Below the pieces are notes generated by a model, which saw only the letters and a list, made by a program, of their open reading frames with translations, was not told where the DNA came from and did no database searches. A program made the position numbers and the translations under genes. Positions 35,068 to 44,319 of a DNA stretch of 64,000 bases are shown piece by piece. The first letter of the stretch is position 1, and each line of letters starts with the position of its first letter. Source of the stretch: JBBROS01 sp965260995 (lineage in GTDB: Bacteria > Pseudomonadota > Alphaproteobacteria > Acetobacterales > Acetobacteraceae); NCBI GenBank assembly GCA_965260995.1, contig CBDHCD010000003.1:1798001-1862000 (forward strand), given 5' to 3'.

Positions 35068-36273
35068 TCAGACGCCTTCCATCATGCGGCCTGGATTCAA
35101 GATGCCTTTCGGATCGAAGCCGGCCTTGACGCGACGGCTCAACGCCAGGAGCGGCGGGGCCAGCGGCTCGAACACCGGCACTGACGCGCGCACGGCGGGC
35201 GGCGCGCGGAACAGCGTCGCGTGGCCGCCGCGCTCGGCGACGGCGGCGCGAACGGCGGACGCGCCGCAATCATCGTCCTCAGAAACCAACAGCCAAACCA
35301 GGCCGCCGGCCCAGTCGTAGAACGCCTCCGCACCGGGGAGGACGGCCTGGATCTGCCGGACGAGGCCGGGCGCTGCGGTAGGGGCGGTGCAGACGCGCCA
35401 CAATGCGCCGGGCTGACCGGCGAACGGCCGGGCGGCGGCCACGGCGTCCCAGAAGCGCGTCGTGTCGGCAGCGCCGAGGCGATGCGCTTCGTTCAGGAGG
35501 GTGGCGACGGCGTCGGCCCGGAAGGCGACGGAAGGGCGTGGGCCTTCGATCCGGAGCGCGGTCGTGGGGCCGTCGAACTCGGACAGGCCAACGCGTTTGG
35601 CCACCGCGGCGGAGAGGTGGGCGGCGGCGGACACCTCGTGGGTGGAGTTGAGGGCGGCGGCCATCGAGGCCACGGCCTCATCGTCGGAGAGGCCGCGCAG
35701 CAGGACGGTGGCGGCGGTCTCCGGCCGGGGCAGGACGCGCACGGTGACCTCGATCATCACCGACAAGGTGCCGAACGCGCCTGCCTGCAGCTTGCACAGG
35801 TCGTAGCCGGTGACGTTCTTGACCACCTTGCCGCCGGCCTTCCACGCGTCGCCCCAGCCGTTGATGGCGGCAAAACCAAGGAAGTGGTCGCGCGCCGCCC
35901 CCGTCCTCACCCGGCGCGGGCCGGATAGGTTGCAGGCCAGGGTGCCGCCCAGAGTGGGTTCGGCGTGGGCGTCGGCGCTCAGCACGGCCCGGACATCAGG
36001 CGGCTCCCAGGCGAGCATCTGCCGGTGCTTGGACAGTTGCTCCTCGATCTCGGCCATAGGGGTAGCGGCTTGGGCAGTGAGGACCAGCTCGGCCGGGTCG
36101 TAGTCGATGATGCCGCTGAGGGCAGAAAGGTCGAGGCGGTGCGCCGCATCGGCGGGGCGACCGAGGGCGCGCTTGCTGCCGCCACCTTGGATGTCGAGCG
36201 GTTCGCCCTCGGCCGCCGCCCAGGCGACCACCTGGGCGGCCTCTTGGGCGTCAGAAGGGCGATGCACAGGCAT
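35068..36273 (-). CDS. glcE: glycolate oxidase FAD-binding subunit GlcE
   Basis: 401 residues with the PCMH-type FAD fold: LDIQGGGSKRALGRP, TLGGTLACNLSGPRRVRTGA and GGKVVKNVTGYDLCKL (the last is the hallmark GlcE stretch). The C-terminal segment ends FDPKGILNPGRM. It forms the glycolate oxidase complex with GlcD and GlcF. The ATG shares one base with the glcD stop. Confidence 0.96.
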   Translation of the reverse strand: MPVHRPSDAQEAAQVVAWAAAEGEPLDIQGGGSKRALGRPADAAHRLDLSALSGIIDYDPAELVLTAQAATPMAEIEEQLSKHRQMLAWEPPDVRAVLSADAHAEPTLGGTLACNLSGPRRVRTGAARDHFLGFAAINGWGDAWKAGGKVVKNVTGYDLCKLQAGAFGTLSVMIEVTVRVLPRPETAATVLLRGLSDDEAVASMAAALNSTHEVSAAAHLSAAVAKRVGLSEFDGPTTALRIEGPRPSVAFRADAVATLLNEAHRLGAADTTRFWDAVAAARPFAGQPGALWRVCTAPTAAPGLVRQIQAVLPGAEAFYDWAGGLVWLLVSEDDDCGASAVRAAVAERGGHATLFRAPPAVRASVPVFEPLAPPLLALSRRVKAGFDPKGILNPGRMMEGV

Positions 36274-37763
36274 CAGAAGCGTGGCAGCTCAGGAAAGCGC
36301 ACCTGGCCGGCGTGAACATGAACCCGGCCGAGTTCGGCGCACTTGCAGAGCTGCGGGAACACTTTGCCGGGGTTGAGCAGGCTGTCCGGGTCGAAGGCGC
36401 ACTTGAGGCGCTGCTGCTGGTTGAGGTCGTCCTCGTTGAACATCGTGCCCATCAGGTCGCGCTTCTCGACGCCGACGCCGTGCTCGCCGGTCAGCACGCC
36501 GCCCACTTCAACGCAGAGGCGCAGGATGTCGTTGCCGAACGCCTCGGCGCGGTGCAACTCGCCCTCGACGTTGGCGTCGTAGAGGATCAAGGGATGCAGG
36601 TTGCCGTCGCCGGCATGGAACACGTTGGCGACGCGAAGGCCGTACTGGCCTTCCATCTGCTTCATGCGGGCCAGCACGTCGCCCAGCCGGCGCCGCGGGA
36701 TGGTCCCGTCCATGCAGTAGTAATCGGGGGCGAGGCGGCCGACGGCGGGGAAGGCCGCCTTGCGCCCGGCCCAGAACAGCAGGCGCTCCTCCTCGTTCTG
36801 GCTGACCCGGCAACTGGTCGCGCCGTGCTCGGCGGCGATGGCCTCGACGGCCTCGACCAAGTGATCGACCTCGGCCTCGCAGCCGTCGAGTTCCACGATC
36901 AGCAGGGCTTCGGCGTCGAGCGGGTAGCCGGCGTGGACGAAGGCTTCCGCGGCCTCGACGGCGAGGCGGTCCATCATCTCCATGCCGCCGGGGATGATGC
37001 CCGCGCCGATGACGGCGGCCACGGCGTCGCCCGCGCCCTCGACGGACGGGAAGCCGAGCAGGAGCGCGCGGGCGCCGGGCGGCTTGGGCAGGATGCGGAC
37101 GGTGACCTCGGTGACGACGCCGAGCAGGCCCTCGGAGCCCACCATGACGCCGAGTAGGTCGTAGCCGCCGGAGTCGAAGTGCTTGCCGCCGAGGCGGACC
37201 ACCTCGCCGTCCATCGTCACCATCTCGATGCCGATGACGTTGTTGGTGGTCAGGCCATACTTGAGGCAGTGAACGCCACCCGAGTTCTCGGCGACGTTGC
37301 CGCCGATGGTGCAGGCGATCTGGCTGCTAGGGTCGGGGGCGTAGTAGAAGCCCTGGTCCTGCACGGCATGGGTGATGCCGAGGTTGGTGACGCCGGGCTG
37401 GACGACGGCGCAGCGGTTGGGCACGTCGATCTCCAGGATGCGCTTGAACTTGCCGAGGCCGAGCAACACCCCGTCCTCGAGCGGCAGCGCGCCGCCTGAC
37501 AGGGAAGTGCCTGCGCCACGAGGAACGACCTTGATGCCCTCGGCGCTGCAGTAACGCATGATCCGGACGATCTGCTCCGTGGTCTCGGGCAGGACGACGA
37601 CCATCGGCAGGGTGCGGTAGGCGGTGAGGCCGTCGCTCTCGTAGGCGCTGCGCTCCACCTCGCTGTCGATGACGCCCTCGCCGGGCACGATGGCGCGCAA
37701 CGCGGCAACGATCTCGGCGCGACGCGACAGCACGTCCTGGTCGGGCAGCGGCATGGTGAGCAT
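36273..37763 (-). CDS. glcD: glycolate oxidase catalytic flavoprotein GlcD
   Basis: 496 residues, an FAD-linked 2-hydroxyacid dehydrogenase oxidising glycolate to glyoxylate. Motifs: VVPRGAGTSLSGGALP (FAD), GGNVAENSGGVHCLKYGLT, and the C-terminal HAGDGNLHPLILYD and GGVLTGEHGVGVEKRDLM typical of the FAD-oxidase C family. The glyoxylate formed is the substrate of glyoxylate carboligase in the same operon. First of glcDEF; preceded by the glycerate kinase gene. Confidence 0.97.
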   Translation of the reverse strand: MLTMPLPDQDVLSRRAEIVAALRAIVPGEGVIDSEVERSAYESDGLTAYRTLPMVVVLPETTEQIVRIMRYCSAEGIKVVPRGAGTSLSGGALPLEDGVLLGLGKFKRILEIDVPNRCAVVQPGVTNLGITHAVQDQGFYYAPDPSSQIACTIGGNVAENSGGVHCLKYGLTTNNVIGIEMVTMDGEVVRLGGKHFDSGGYDLLGVMVGSEGLLGVVTEVTVRILPKPPGARALLLGFPSVEGAGDAVAAVIGAGIIPGGMEMMDRLAVEAAEAFVHAGYPLDAEALLIVELDGCEAEVDHLVEAVEAIAAEHGATSCRVSQNEEERLLFWAGRKAAFPAVGRLAPDYYCMDGTIPRRRLGDVLARMKQMEGQYGLRVANVFHAGDGNLHPLILYDANVEGELHRAEAFGNDILRLCVEVGGVLTGEHGVGVEKRDLMGTMFNEDDLNQQQRLKCAFDPDSLLNPGKVFPQLCKCAELGRVHVHAGQVRFPELPRF

Positions 37764-37806
37764 CGCGGTCTCCCTTGGTCTCCGGCAAATGGAGCCAGTT
37801 GCTTAT

Positions 37807-39141
37807 TTAGTGCGCCGCGACGGTGTTGGAGTGGGCCGGGGCGGCATTCTGCCCTGAGTTGGCCGAGGCCGCGGGCTCGACGATCAGGATGGCGCGGAAG
37901 TCGTTGACGTTGGTGCGGGTTGGGCCGGTCAGGACTAGGTCGCCGAGGGCGGAGAACACGCCGTAGCCGTCGTTGTCGGCGAGGCGCTCGCGAGGACTGA
38001 TATTCCGGGCGCGGGCGCGGGCGAGGCTGTCGGGGGCGAGCAGCGCCCCGGCGTTGTCCTCGGTGCCGTCGATGCCGTCGGTGTCGCAGGCGATGGCGTG
38101 AATGCCGGGATGACCGTCGAGCGCGACGGCGAGGGCGAGGAGGAACTCGGCGTTGCGGCCGCCCCTGCCCTGCCCGCGGACGGTGACGGTGGTCTCGCCG
38201 CCGGAGATCAGCACGCAGGGAGGGGCAGCAGGCTGGCCGTGGGCGGCGCAGTGCCGGGCCATGGCGGCCATGACGCGGGCGACTTCGGCCGCCTCGCCTT
38301 CGATGGCGTCACCGAGGATGAGGGGGGTGAGGCCCTCGGCGCGGGCGACGGCGGCGGCGGCTTCGAGGGCGGCGTTGGGGGTGGCAATCATCACCGTGCT
38401 GGTGCAGGCGAAGGCTGGATCGCCCGGCTTGGGCGTTTCGGCGGCGGGGTCCCGCAACCAGGCAGCGACCGACGCGGGCGGCTCAATTCCGTAGCGGGCC
38501 AGCACGGCGCGGGCGTCGGCCAGGGTGGTGGCGTCGGGCACGGTCGGGCCGGAGCCGATGACGGAGGGATCATCGCCGGGAACGTCGGAAATCATCAGGG
38601 TGACCACGGCAGCAGGGCTGGCGGCGGCGGCGAGGCGGCCCCCTTTGATGGCGGAGAGGTGCTTGCGGACGCAGTTCATGTCCTGAATGCCCGCGCCGCT
38701 GCGCAGAAGGGCGCGGTTGACCGCCTGCTTGGCGGCGAGATCGACGCCGCCGGCGGGCAAGGCGAGGAGGGCGGACGCGCCACCGGACATGAGGCAGAGC
38801 ACGAGATCGTCCGCCCCGAGGCCACTGACCGTGCCGAGCATCCGCGCCGCCGCCTTCTGCCCGGCGTCGTCGGGCACCGGGTGGCTGGCCTCCACCACCT
38901 CGATGCGCGGCAGCGGTCCGACGCCATGGCCGTAGCGCGTGACCACCAAGCCGGACAGCGGCTTGTCCTGCGGCCAGTGGGCCTCGACCGCCTGGGCCAT
39001 GGCCGCGCCCGCCTTGCCCGCGCCGACCACCACCGTGCGACCCTTGGGGGGCGCGGGCAAATGGGGCGGCAGGCAATGCCCAGGGGCCGCCGCCTCGACG
39101 GCCGCTTGGAACATGCGCCGCAAGATGGCGAGGTAGGCCAC
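37807..39141 (-). CDS. glycerate 2-kinase (MOFRL family)
   Basis: 444 residues from a GTG. Domains: DUF4147 N-terminal half (VVVGAGKAGAAMAQAVEAHW; LMSGGASALLALPA; LLRSGAGIQDMNCVRKHLS) and C-terminal MOFRL half (LISGGETTVTVRGQGRGGRN; CDTDGIDGTEDNAGA). These proteins, called GckA, TtuD or hydroxypyruvate reductase in databases, are now mostly considered ATP:glycerate 2-kinases. It would phosphorylate glycerate made by the next enzyme upstream, sending carbon to central metabolism. 9 nt after the reductase gene. Confidence 0.93.
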   Translation of the reverse strand: MAYLAILRRMFQAAVEAAAPGHCLPPHLPAPPKGRTVVVGAGKAGAAMAQAVEAHWPQDKPLSGLVVTRYGHGVGPLPRIEVVEASHPVPDDAGQKAAARMLGTVSGLGADDLVLCLMSGGASALLALPAGGVDLAAKQAVNRALLRSGAGIQDMNCVRKHLSAIKGGRLAAAASPAAVVTLMISDVPGDDPSVIGSGPTVPDATTLADARAVLARYGIEPPASVAAWLRDPAAETPKPGDPAFACTSTVMIATPNAALEAAAAVARAEGLTPLILGDAIEGEAAEVARVMAAMARHCAAHGQPAAPPCVLISGGETTVTVRGQGRGGRNAEFLLALAVALDGHPGIHAIACDTDGIDGTEDNAGALLAPDSLARARARNISPRERLADNDGYGVFSALGDLVLTGPTRTNVNDFRAILIVEPAASANSGQNAAPAHSNTVAAH

Positions 39142-39150
39142 GGCGAGTGG

Positions 39151-40062
39151 CTACTCGGCGGCGGCCTTGACCGGGACCGGCTGGCCGATCTCGTGGTGGG
39201 CCAGCATCTCCAGCACGCGGACCATGCCCGAGTGGTCCCAAGCCGAGCCGCCGGCAGCCGCGGCGGCGTTGAACAGCTCTTGGCAGGTGGCGGTGTTGGG
39301 CAGGCTGAGACCGAGGGACTTGGCGCCTTGCAGGGCGAGGTTGAGGTCTTTCTGATGCAGCTCGATGCGGAAGCCAGGGGCGAAGTTGCGCTTGACCATG
39401 CGCTCGCCGTGGATTTCGAGGATGCGCGAGTTGGCGAAGCCGCCCATCAGCGCCGTGCGGACGCGGGCCGGGTCGGCGCCGGCCTTGGACGCGAACAGCA
39501 GGGCCTCGCCGACGGCTTCGATGGTGAGCGCCACGATGATCTGGTTGGCGACCTTGGTGGTCTGGCCGTCACCGTTCTCGCCGACGAGGGTGATGTTCTT
39601 GCCCATCAGCTTGAACAACGGCTCCACGGCGTCGAACGCCTTTTGCGGGCCACCGACCATGATGGTGAGGCTGGCAGCCTTGGCGCCGACGTCGCCACCG
39701 GACACCGGGGCGTCGAGGTAGTCGCAACCGTGCTCGTTGACGCGGGCTGCGAAGTCCTTGGTGGCGATGGGCGAGATGGAGCTCATGTCGACGACGATCT
39801 TGCCATCTGACAGGCCATCCTCGACGCCGTTCTCGCCGAACAGGGCGGCTTCGACGTGATGGGTGTCGGGAACCATGGTGATGATGATGTCGGCGTGCTG
39901 CGCCACCTCTTTGCCGCTGGCGCACTTGGTCGCGCCTTGGTCGATCAGCTCCTTGGGCACGGGCGCGATGTCGTGCAGGAACAGGGTGTGGCCGCCGGCG
40001 ATGAGGTGCCCCGCCATGGGCTTGCCCATGATGCCGAGGCCGATGAATCCGATGTTGCTCAT
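39151..40062 (-). CDS. glxR: tartronate semialdehyde reductase (2-hydroxy-3-oxopropionate reductase)
   Basis: 303 residues of the beta-hydroxyacid dehydrogenase family. The NAD(P) motif is IGFIGLGIMGKPMAGHL at the N-terminus; substrate and catalytic blocks are DAPVSGGDVGAKAASLTIMV and GQTTKVANQI (catalytic Lys), then HQKDLNLAL. ATG 40062 is preferred because AGGA precedes it and the fold starts there. It reduces tartronate semialdehyde from glyoxylate carboligase to D-glycerate. Confidence 0.96.
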   Translation of the reverse strand: MSNIGFIGLGIMGKPMAGHLIAGGHTLFLHDIAPVPKELIDQGATKCASGKEVAQHADIIITMVPDTHHVEAALFGENGVEDGLSDGKIVVDMSSISPIATKDFAARVNEHGCDYLDAPVSGGDVGAKAASLTIMVGGPQKAFDAVEPLFKLMGKNITLVGENGDGQTTKVANQIIVALTIEAVGEALLFASKAGADPARVRTALMGGFANSRILEIHGERMVKRNFAPGFRIELHQKDLNLALQGAKSLGLSLPNTATCQELFNAAAAAGGSAWDHSGMVRVLEMLAHHEIGQPVPVKAAAE

Positions 40063-40094
40063 GAATGCCATCCTTGTCTCAGGCAGGGTTGGTC

Positions 40095-40907
40095 TCAGGC
40101 AGGGGTGGCGAGGGCGTCCGCGCCGGAACCGGCCCGTTGCCGCCGGAACCAGGTGAGACCGGCGGCCGTCTCCGCCGCCGGCTTGTACTCGCAACCGATC
40201 CAGCCGGTGTAGCCCAGTCGGTCCAGGCGCTGGAAGATGAACGGATAATTGATTTCGCCAGTGCCAGGCTCGTGGCGGCCGGGATTGTCGGCGAGCTGGA
40301 AGTGGCCGATCCGATCGAAGTTGGCCTCGATCGTCGGTAGTAAGTTCCCTTCCATCACCTGCGCGTGATAGATGTCGTACTGCAACTTGAGGTTGCCGGA
40401 GCCGACCTGGTCGAGGATGGCAAGGCCCTGCGCGGTGCGGCTGACGAAGAAGCCGGGCACGTCGCGAGTGTTGACGGGTTCGAGCAACAGCTGAATGCCC
40501 TGCTTTTCCAGCTCGGCCGCGGCGAAGCCGAGGTTGGCGACGAGCGTCTCCTGGGCCACATCCTCGGTGACGCCCTGCGGCGGAATGCCGGCGAGGCAGT
40601 TGAGCTTGGGGCAGTTCAGGGCTGTGGCGTAGTCGATGGCGCGGGCCACGCCGGCGCGGAACTCGGCGATGCGGTCGGGCAGGCAGGCGATGCCGCGCTC
40701 ACCCCCGGCCCAGTCGCCGCTCGGCAGGTTGTGCAGGGCGAGCTTGAGGCCGTTGCGCTGCAAGGCGTGCGCCACCTCGTGCTTGTCGAAATCATACGGG
40801 AACAGGAACTCGACGGCGTCGAACCCGGCACTCTTCGCGGCGTCGAACCGCTCGAGGAATGGGACCTCGGTGAACAGCATCGTCAAGTTGGCGGCGAACT
40901 TCGGCAT
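40095..40907 (-). CDS. hyi: hydroxypyruvate isomerase
   Basis: 270 residues of the xylose-isomerase-like TIM-barrel family. Recognisable are the start MPKFAANLTMLFTEVPFLER, FPYDFDKHEVAHALQRNGL, LLLEPVNTRDVPGFFVS (metal Glu) and QYDIYHAQVMEGNL (metal site). It interconverts hydroxypyruvate and tartronate semialdehyde. A strong ribosome site (CAGGAGAACTCC) lies before the ATG. Confidence 0.96.
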   Translation of the reverse strand: MPKFAANLTMLFTEVPFLERFDAAKSAGFDAVEFLFPYDFDKHEVAHALQRNGLKLALHNLPSGDWAGGERGIACLPDRIAEFRAGVARAIDYATALNCPKLNCLAGIPPQGVTEDVAQETLVANLGFAAAELEKQGIQLLLEPVNTRDVPGFFVSRTAQGLAILDQVGSGNLKLQYDIYHAQVMEGNLLPTIEANFDRIGHFQLADNPGRHEPGTGEINYPFIFQRLDRLGYTGWIGCEYKPAAETAAGLTWFRRQRAGSGADALATPA

Positions 40908-40994
40908 GGAGTTCTCCTGTGGCGACCCGTCGAAGATCGTCGACTGGTCAGTGGCGGCCGGGCCTCCCTGGGCCTATCCGTGCCCAGCGACGGA

Positions 40995-42824
40995 TCAGCG
41001 CGAGGCCGGTTCCAACACCTTGCCCGGCTCCGCGGCGCCCATCTCCTGGCTCTTGCGCAAGGAAAGCGTCGGGTCGAGGCACAGCACCTCCTCGAACTCG
41101 TTGACGCTGTCGACCTCGGTGCCCATGGAAATGTTCGTCACCCGCTCGAGAATGAACTCGAGCACCACTGGCACCTGGTGCTCCTCCATCAGCTTCTCGG
41201 CCCGGGCGAAGGCGTCCTTGAACTCGTTCGGGCTTTTCACCCGGATCGCCTTGCAGCCGAGGCCTTCCGCCACCGCTACGTGATCGACGCCGTAGCCGGC
41301 CGGCGCGTCGCCGTCCGGGCCGGTGTTGATGTTGTCGAAGGCGAGGCTGACCTCGAAATCCATTTGAAAGCCGCGCTGCGCCTGGCGGATCAGGCCGAGG
41401 TAGGAGTTATTCACCACCACGTGGAGGTAAGGCAGCTTGTGCTGCGCGCCGACGGCCAACTCCTCGATCAGGAACTGGAAATCGTAGTCGCCGGACAGGG
41501 CCACGATCTTCTTGTCCGGGCAGGCGGCGCGGACGCCGAGGGCGGCGGGCAAGGTCCAGCCGAGCGGCCCGGCCTGGCCGCAGTTGATCCAGTTGCGCGG
41601 CTCGTACACGTGCAGGAACTGCGCCCCGGCGATCTGCGACAGGCCGATCGTGGTGACGTAGCAAGTGTCGCGCTCGAACACCTCGTTCATCTCCTGATAG
41701 ACCCGCTGCGGCTTCAGCGGCACGGCGTCGAAGTGGCTGCGGCGCAGCATGTTCTGCTTGCGGTGCAGGCAGGACGCGGCCCAGCCGCTCCAGTCGCGCA
41801 GCGTGCCGGCCGCCTTCATCTCGCGGGCGACTTCGATGAACGCCCGGAGCGCGGCGCCCGCGTCGGAGACGATGCCGAGGTCGGGGCCGAACACGCGGCC
41901 GATCTGCGTCGGTTCGACGTCGACGTGGATGAACTTGCGGCCGCGGGTGTAGATCTCCACCGAGCCGGTGTGACGGTTGGCCCAGCGATTGCCGATGCCG
42001 AACACGAAGTCGCTCTCTAGGAAGGTGGCGTTGCCGTAGCGGTGGCTGGTCTGCAGGCCGACCATGCCGGCCATCAGGTCGTGGTCGTCCGGGATCGTGC
42101 CCCAGCCCATGAGCGTCGGGATCACGGGGACGCCGGTCAACTCAGCGAACTCGACCAGCAGCTCGGACGCGCCGGCGTTGATGATGCCGCCGCCGGAAAC
42201 GATCAGCGGGCGCTCGGCCTTGTTGAGCATGGCCATCGCGCGTTCCGCCTGCTTGCGAGTGGCGACCGGCTTGTAGGGCGGCAGGCTCTCGTAGCTCTCG
42301 ACGTCGAACTCGATCTCCGCCATCTGCACGTCGATCGGCAGGTCGATCAGCACTGGGCCGGGACGGCTGGAGCGCATGACGTGGAAGGCGTGCTGGAACA
42401 CGCCGGGGATCAGCGCCGGCTCGCGCACGCAGATGGACCATTTGGTGACGGGCTTGGAGATCGACTCGATGTCGACCGCCTGGAAATCTTCCTTGTACAG
42501 CTTGGCGCGCGGCGCTTGGCCGGTGATGCAGAGGATTGGGATGCTGTCGGCCTGTGCGGAGTAGAGGCCGGTGATCATGTCGGTGCCGGCTGGGCCGGAG
42601 GTGCCGATGCAGACGCCGATGTTTCCGTGCTTGGCGCGGGTGTAGCCCTCGGCCATGTGCGACGCGCCCTCGACGTGGCGCGCCAAGATATGACGGACCC
42701 CGCCGTGCGACTTGAGAGCGGCGTAGAGCGGGTTGATGGCGGCGCCGGGCACGCCGAAGGCGGTGGTGACCCCTTCCCGTTCGAGAATGTGGACCGCCGC
42801 CTCGATCGCTTTCATCCTGGCCAT
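40995..42824 (-). CDS. gcl: glyoxylate carboligase
   Basis: Thiamine-diphosphate enzyme joining two glyoxylates into tartronate semialdehyde and CO2. 609 residues. Start MARMKAIEAAVHILEREGV, then TTAFGVPGAAINPLYAAL; the Val in place of the usual catalytic Glu (GVPGAAIN) is the known Gcl peculiarity. The diphosphate-binding motif is ALSGDYDFQFLIEELAVG with NNSYLGLIRQAQR. GGGAGG sits just before the ATG at 42824, and this gene leads the seven-gene operon. Divergent from the IclR regulator. Confidence 0.97.
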   Translation of the reverse strand: MARMKAIEAAVHILEREGVTTAFGVPGAAINPLYAALKSHGGVRHILARHVEGASHMAEGYTRAKHGNIGVCIGTSGPAGTDMITGLYSAQADSIPILCITGQAPRAKLYKEDFQAVDIESISKPVTKWSICVREPALIPGVFQHAFHVMRSSRPGPVLIDLPIDVQMAEIEFDVESYESLPPYKPVATRKQAERAMAMLNKAERPLIVSGGGIINAGASELLVEFAELTGVPVIPTLMGWGTIPDDHDLMAGMVGLQTSHRYGNATFLESDFVFGIGNRWANRHTGSVEIYTRGRKFIHVDVEPTQIGRVFGPDLGIVSDAGAALRAFIEVAREMKAAGTLRDWSGWAASCLHRKQNMLRRSHFDAVPLKPQRVYQEMNEVFERDTCYVTTIGLSQIAGAQFLHVYEPRNWINCGQAGPLGWTLPAALGVRAACPDKKIVALSGDYDFQFLIEELAVGAQHKLPYLHVVVNNSYLGLIRQAQRGFQMDFEVSLAFDNINTGPDGDAPAGYGVDHVAVAEGLGCKAIRVKSPNEFKDAFARAEKLMEEHQVPVVLEFILERVTNISMGTEVDSVNEFEEVLCLDPTLSLRKSQEMGAAEPGKVLEPASR

Positions 42825-42902
42825 CGCCGACCTCCCGTCGTCTGTTCGTGTTGAGCGCAACATCGTGGAGACCGGGAGATTTTACCAGCGATATTAGAAA
42901 GC

Positions 42903-42919
42903 TTCCCGCGATGTGGGAA
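42903..42919. promoter_or_regulatory. palindromic candidate IclR-type operator
   Basis: TTCCC-GCGATGT-GGGAA, perfect 5 bp arms, in the 201 bp space between gcl and the iclR-type gene. IclR-family sites often have TTCC/GGAA arms. Two further inverted repeats lie nearby: CTGCTT/AAGCAG (42925-42946) and CAGAGAC/GTCTCTG (42944-42979). Confidence 0.5.
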
Positions 42920-43025
42920 CGAGACTGCTTTCCATTAGTGAAGCAGAGACTTGCGAGTTTGCAGAATCCAGCGTCTCTGTTCGAGGACGTTATCGCGCCC
43001 GTCGCTGTCAAATCCGGAGCAGCCT

Positions 43026-43883
43026 ATGCCCGTTCCCCGCGCCAACCCGGTGCCGAAGCTGGTCCGCGCCAAACCGCCGGTCCAACGCCTGTCCGTCAAG
43101 CGGTCCGATCAGGTTCAATCGCTGGTCCGCGCGCTGACGATCCTGAACCGCCTCGCGGGTTCGGACGAGGGGATCACCTTGACCGAAGTGGCGCAGCAGA
43201 TCGGCTTGTCGTCATCCACCGTGCATCGCCTGCTGACCACGCTCGAACAGGAGCGTTACGCCCGGTTCGACGCCGAGCGGCGGCTATGGTCCGTCGGCGT
43301 GCAGGCGTTCGTCGCCGGCAGCGGGTTCCTTAAGGTGCGCGGCCTGGTCGCCACGGCCCGGCCGCAGATGCGCGCCCTGATGGAGGAGAGCGAGGAGACC
43401 GTGAACCTCGCCGTCGAGGACCAGGCGGAAGCGATTTACCTGTCGCAAGTCGAGTGCCGCCAGATGATGCGAGCCTTCGCCCGGCCCGGCGGACGCGTGC
43501 CGCTGCATTGCTCGAGCGTTGGCAAGGCGCTGCTGTCGGCGATGCCGGTCAGTGACGTGGCCCGCGCGCTGCACCGTCACGGCCTGGTGCGGGTCACGCT
43601 CAAGACGATCACCACGACGGCCTCGCTTCACGAGGATCTCGCGATCGCCCGCGCCCGCGGCTACGCGATCGACGACGAGGAGCACGCGGTCGGGTTGCGC
43701 TGCATCGCCGCCGTGGTGTTCAACGAGAACGCCGATCAGGTGGCCGCGATCTCGCTCTCGGGGCCGATGGCGCGCATCCCGGACGAACGCATCCCAGTGC
43801 TCGGCGACTTGGTTCGCCGCAAGGCGGACGCCGTCACCGCCCAGATGGGCGGTGTGCTGCCGGGCTGGCGGATGCCCAGATGA
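43026..43883 (+). CDS. IclR-family regulator, likely of the glyoxylate operon
   Basis: 285 residues. Winged helix-turn-helix near residues 40-95 (QSLVRALTILNRLAGSDEGI; TLTEVAQQIGLSSSTVHRLL), followed by the IclR effector domain (VNLAVEDQAEAIYLSQVE; RVPLHCSSVGKALLSAMP). Close in type to AllR/GclR, which sense glyoxylate or allantoin metabolites. It is divergent from gcl and shares a promoter region with a palindrome, so control of the gcl-glcF operon is likely. The ATG at 43026 gives the usual short basic N-terminal arm. Confidence 0.92.
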   Translation: MPVPRANPVPKLVRAKPPVQRLSVKRSDQVQSLVRALTILNRLAGSDEGITLTEVAQQIGLSSSTVHRLLTTLEQERYARFDAERRLWSVGVQAFVAGSGFLKVRGLVATARPQMRALMEESEETVNLAVEDQAEAIYLSQVECRQMMRAFARPGGRVPLHCSSVGKALLSAMPVSDVARALHRHGLVRVTLKTITTTASLHEDLAIARARGYAIDDEEHAVGLRCIAAVVFNENADQVAAISLSGPMARIPDERIPVLGDLVRRKADAVTAQMGGVLPGWRMPR

Positions 43884-43935
43884 TTATCCGAGCCATTGCG
43901 GACTCCGGATCGTGCCATCGAAGTGGTGCGACACC

Positions 43936-44319
43936 TTAACAGTGTTCGACATGACTGTCCGTGGCGGCGGCGGTGATTTTGGCCAGTAAGCCAGCGCGCC
44001 GCTCGGGGGTGAGCGGCTGGCCTATGCGGGCAGCTTCGAACGGTTGCCGCGGCACGGACCTCCTATCGATTCCCAGGATCTGAGAATTGGTAATTAGGCC
44101 CAGGAAGTAGCGCGGCACCTTCACCGGCGTCGCGACATCGCTTTCCAGAATGAACGAGTCACCGAAGGTATTCCATGCCCAGCACCGTGGTGCGGTGGGC
44201 GACGGGGAGCGGCAATGTGCCCTGTTCGAAACAGTGCGCGGCCGTGAGTTCGGTGGCCAACGCTTCATTGATCACCGCGCCCTCGATTGTCCCGCCGCCC
44301 AAACAGATCGTCGTGCCGC
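43936..44319 (-). pseudogene. possible frameshifted coding remnant, family not recognised
   Basis: Two adjacent minus-strand frames with the codon style of this genome meet near 44175. Upstream piece: GAVINEALATELTAAHCFEQ and TLPLPVAHRTTVLGMEYL, ending at a TGA. Downstream piece, shifted by one base: FGDSFILESDVATPVKVPRY then FLGLITNSQ, ending with TAA at 43936. Joined, they would give about 125 residues of one protein. I know no matching family; the TAAHC stretch recalls trypsin but nothing else supports that. Chance open frames in GC-rich DNA are a real alternative. Confidence 0.3.
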
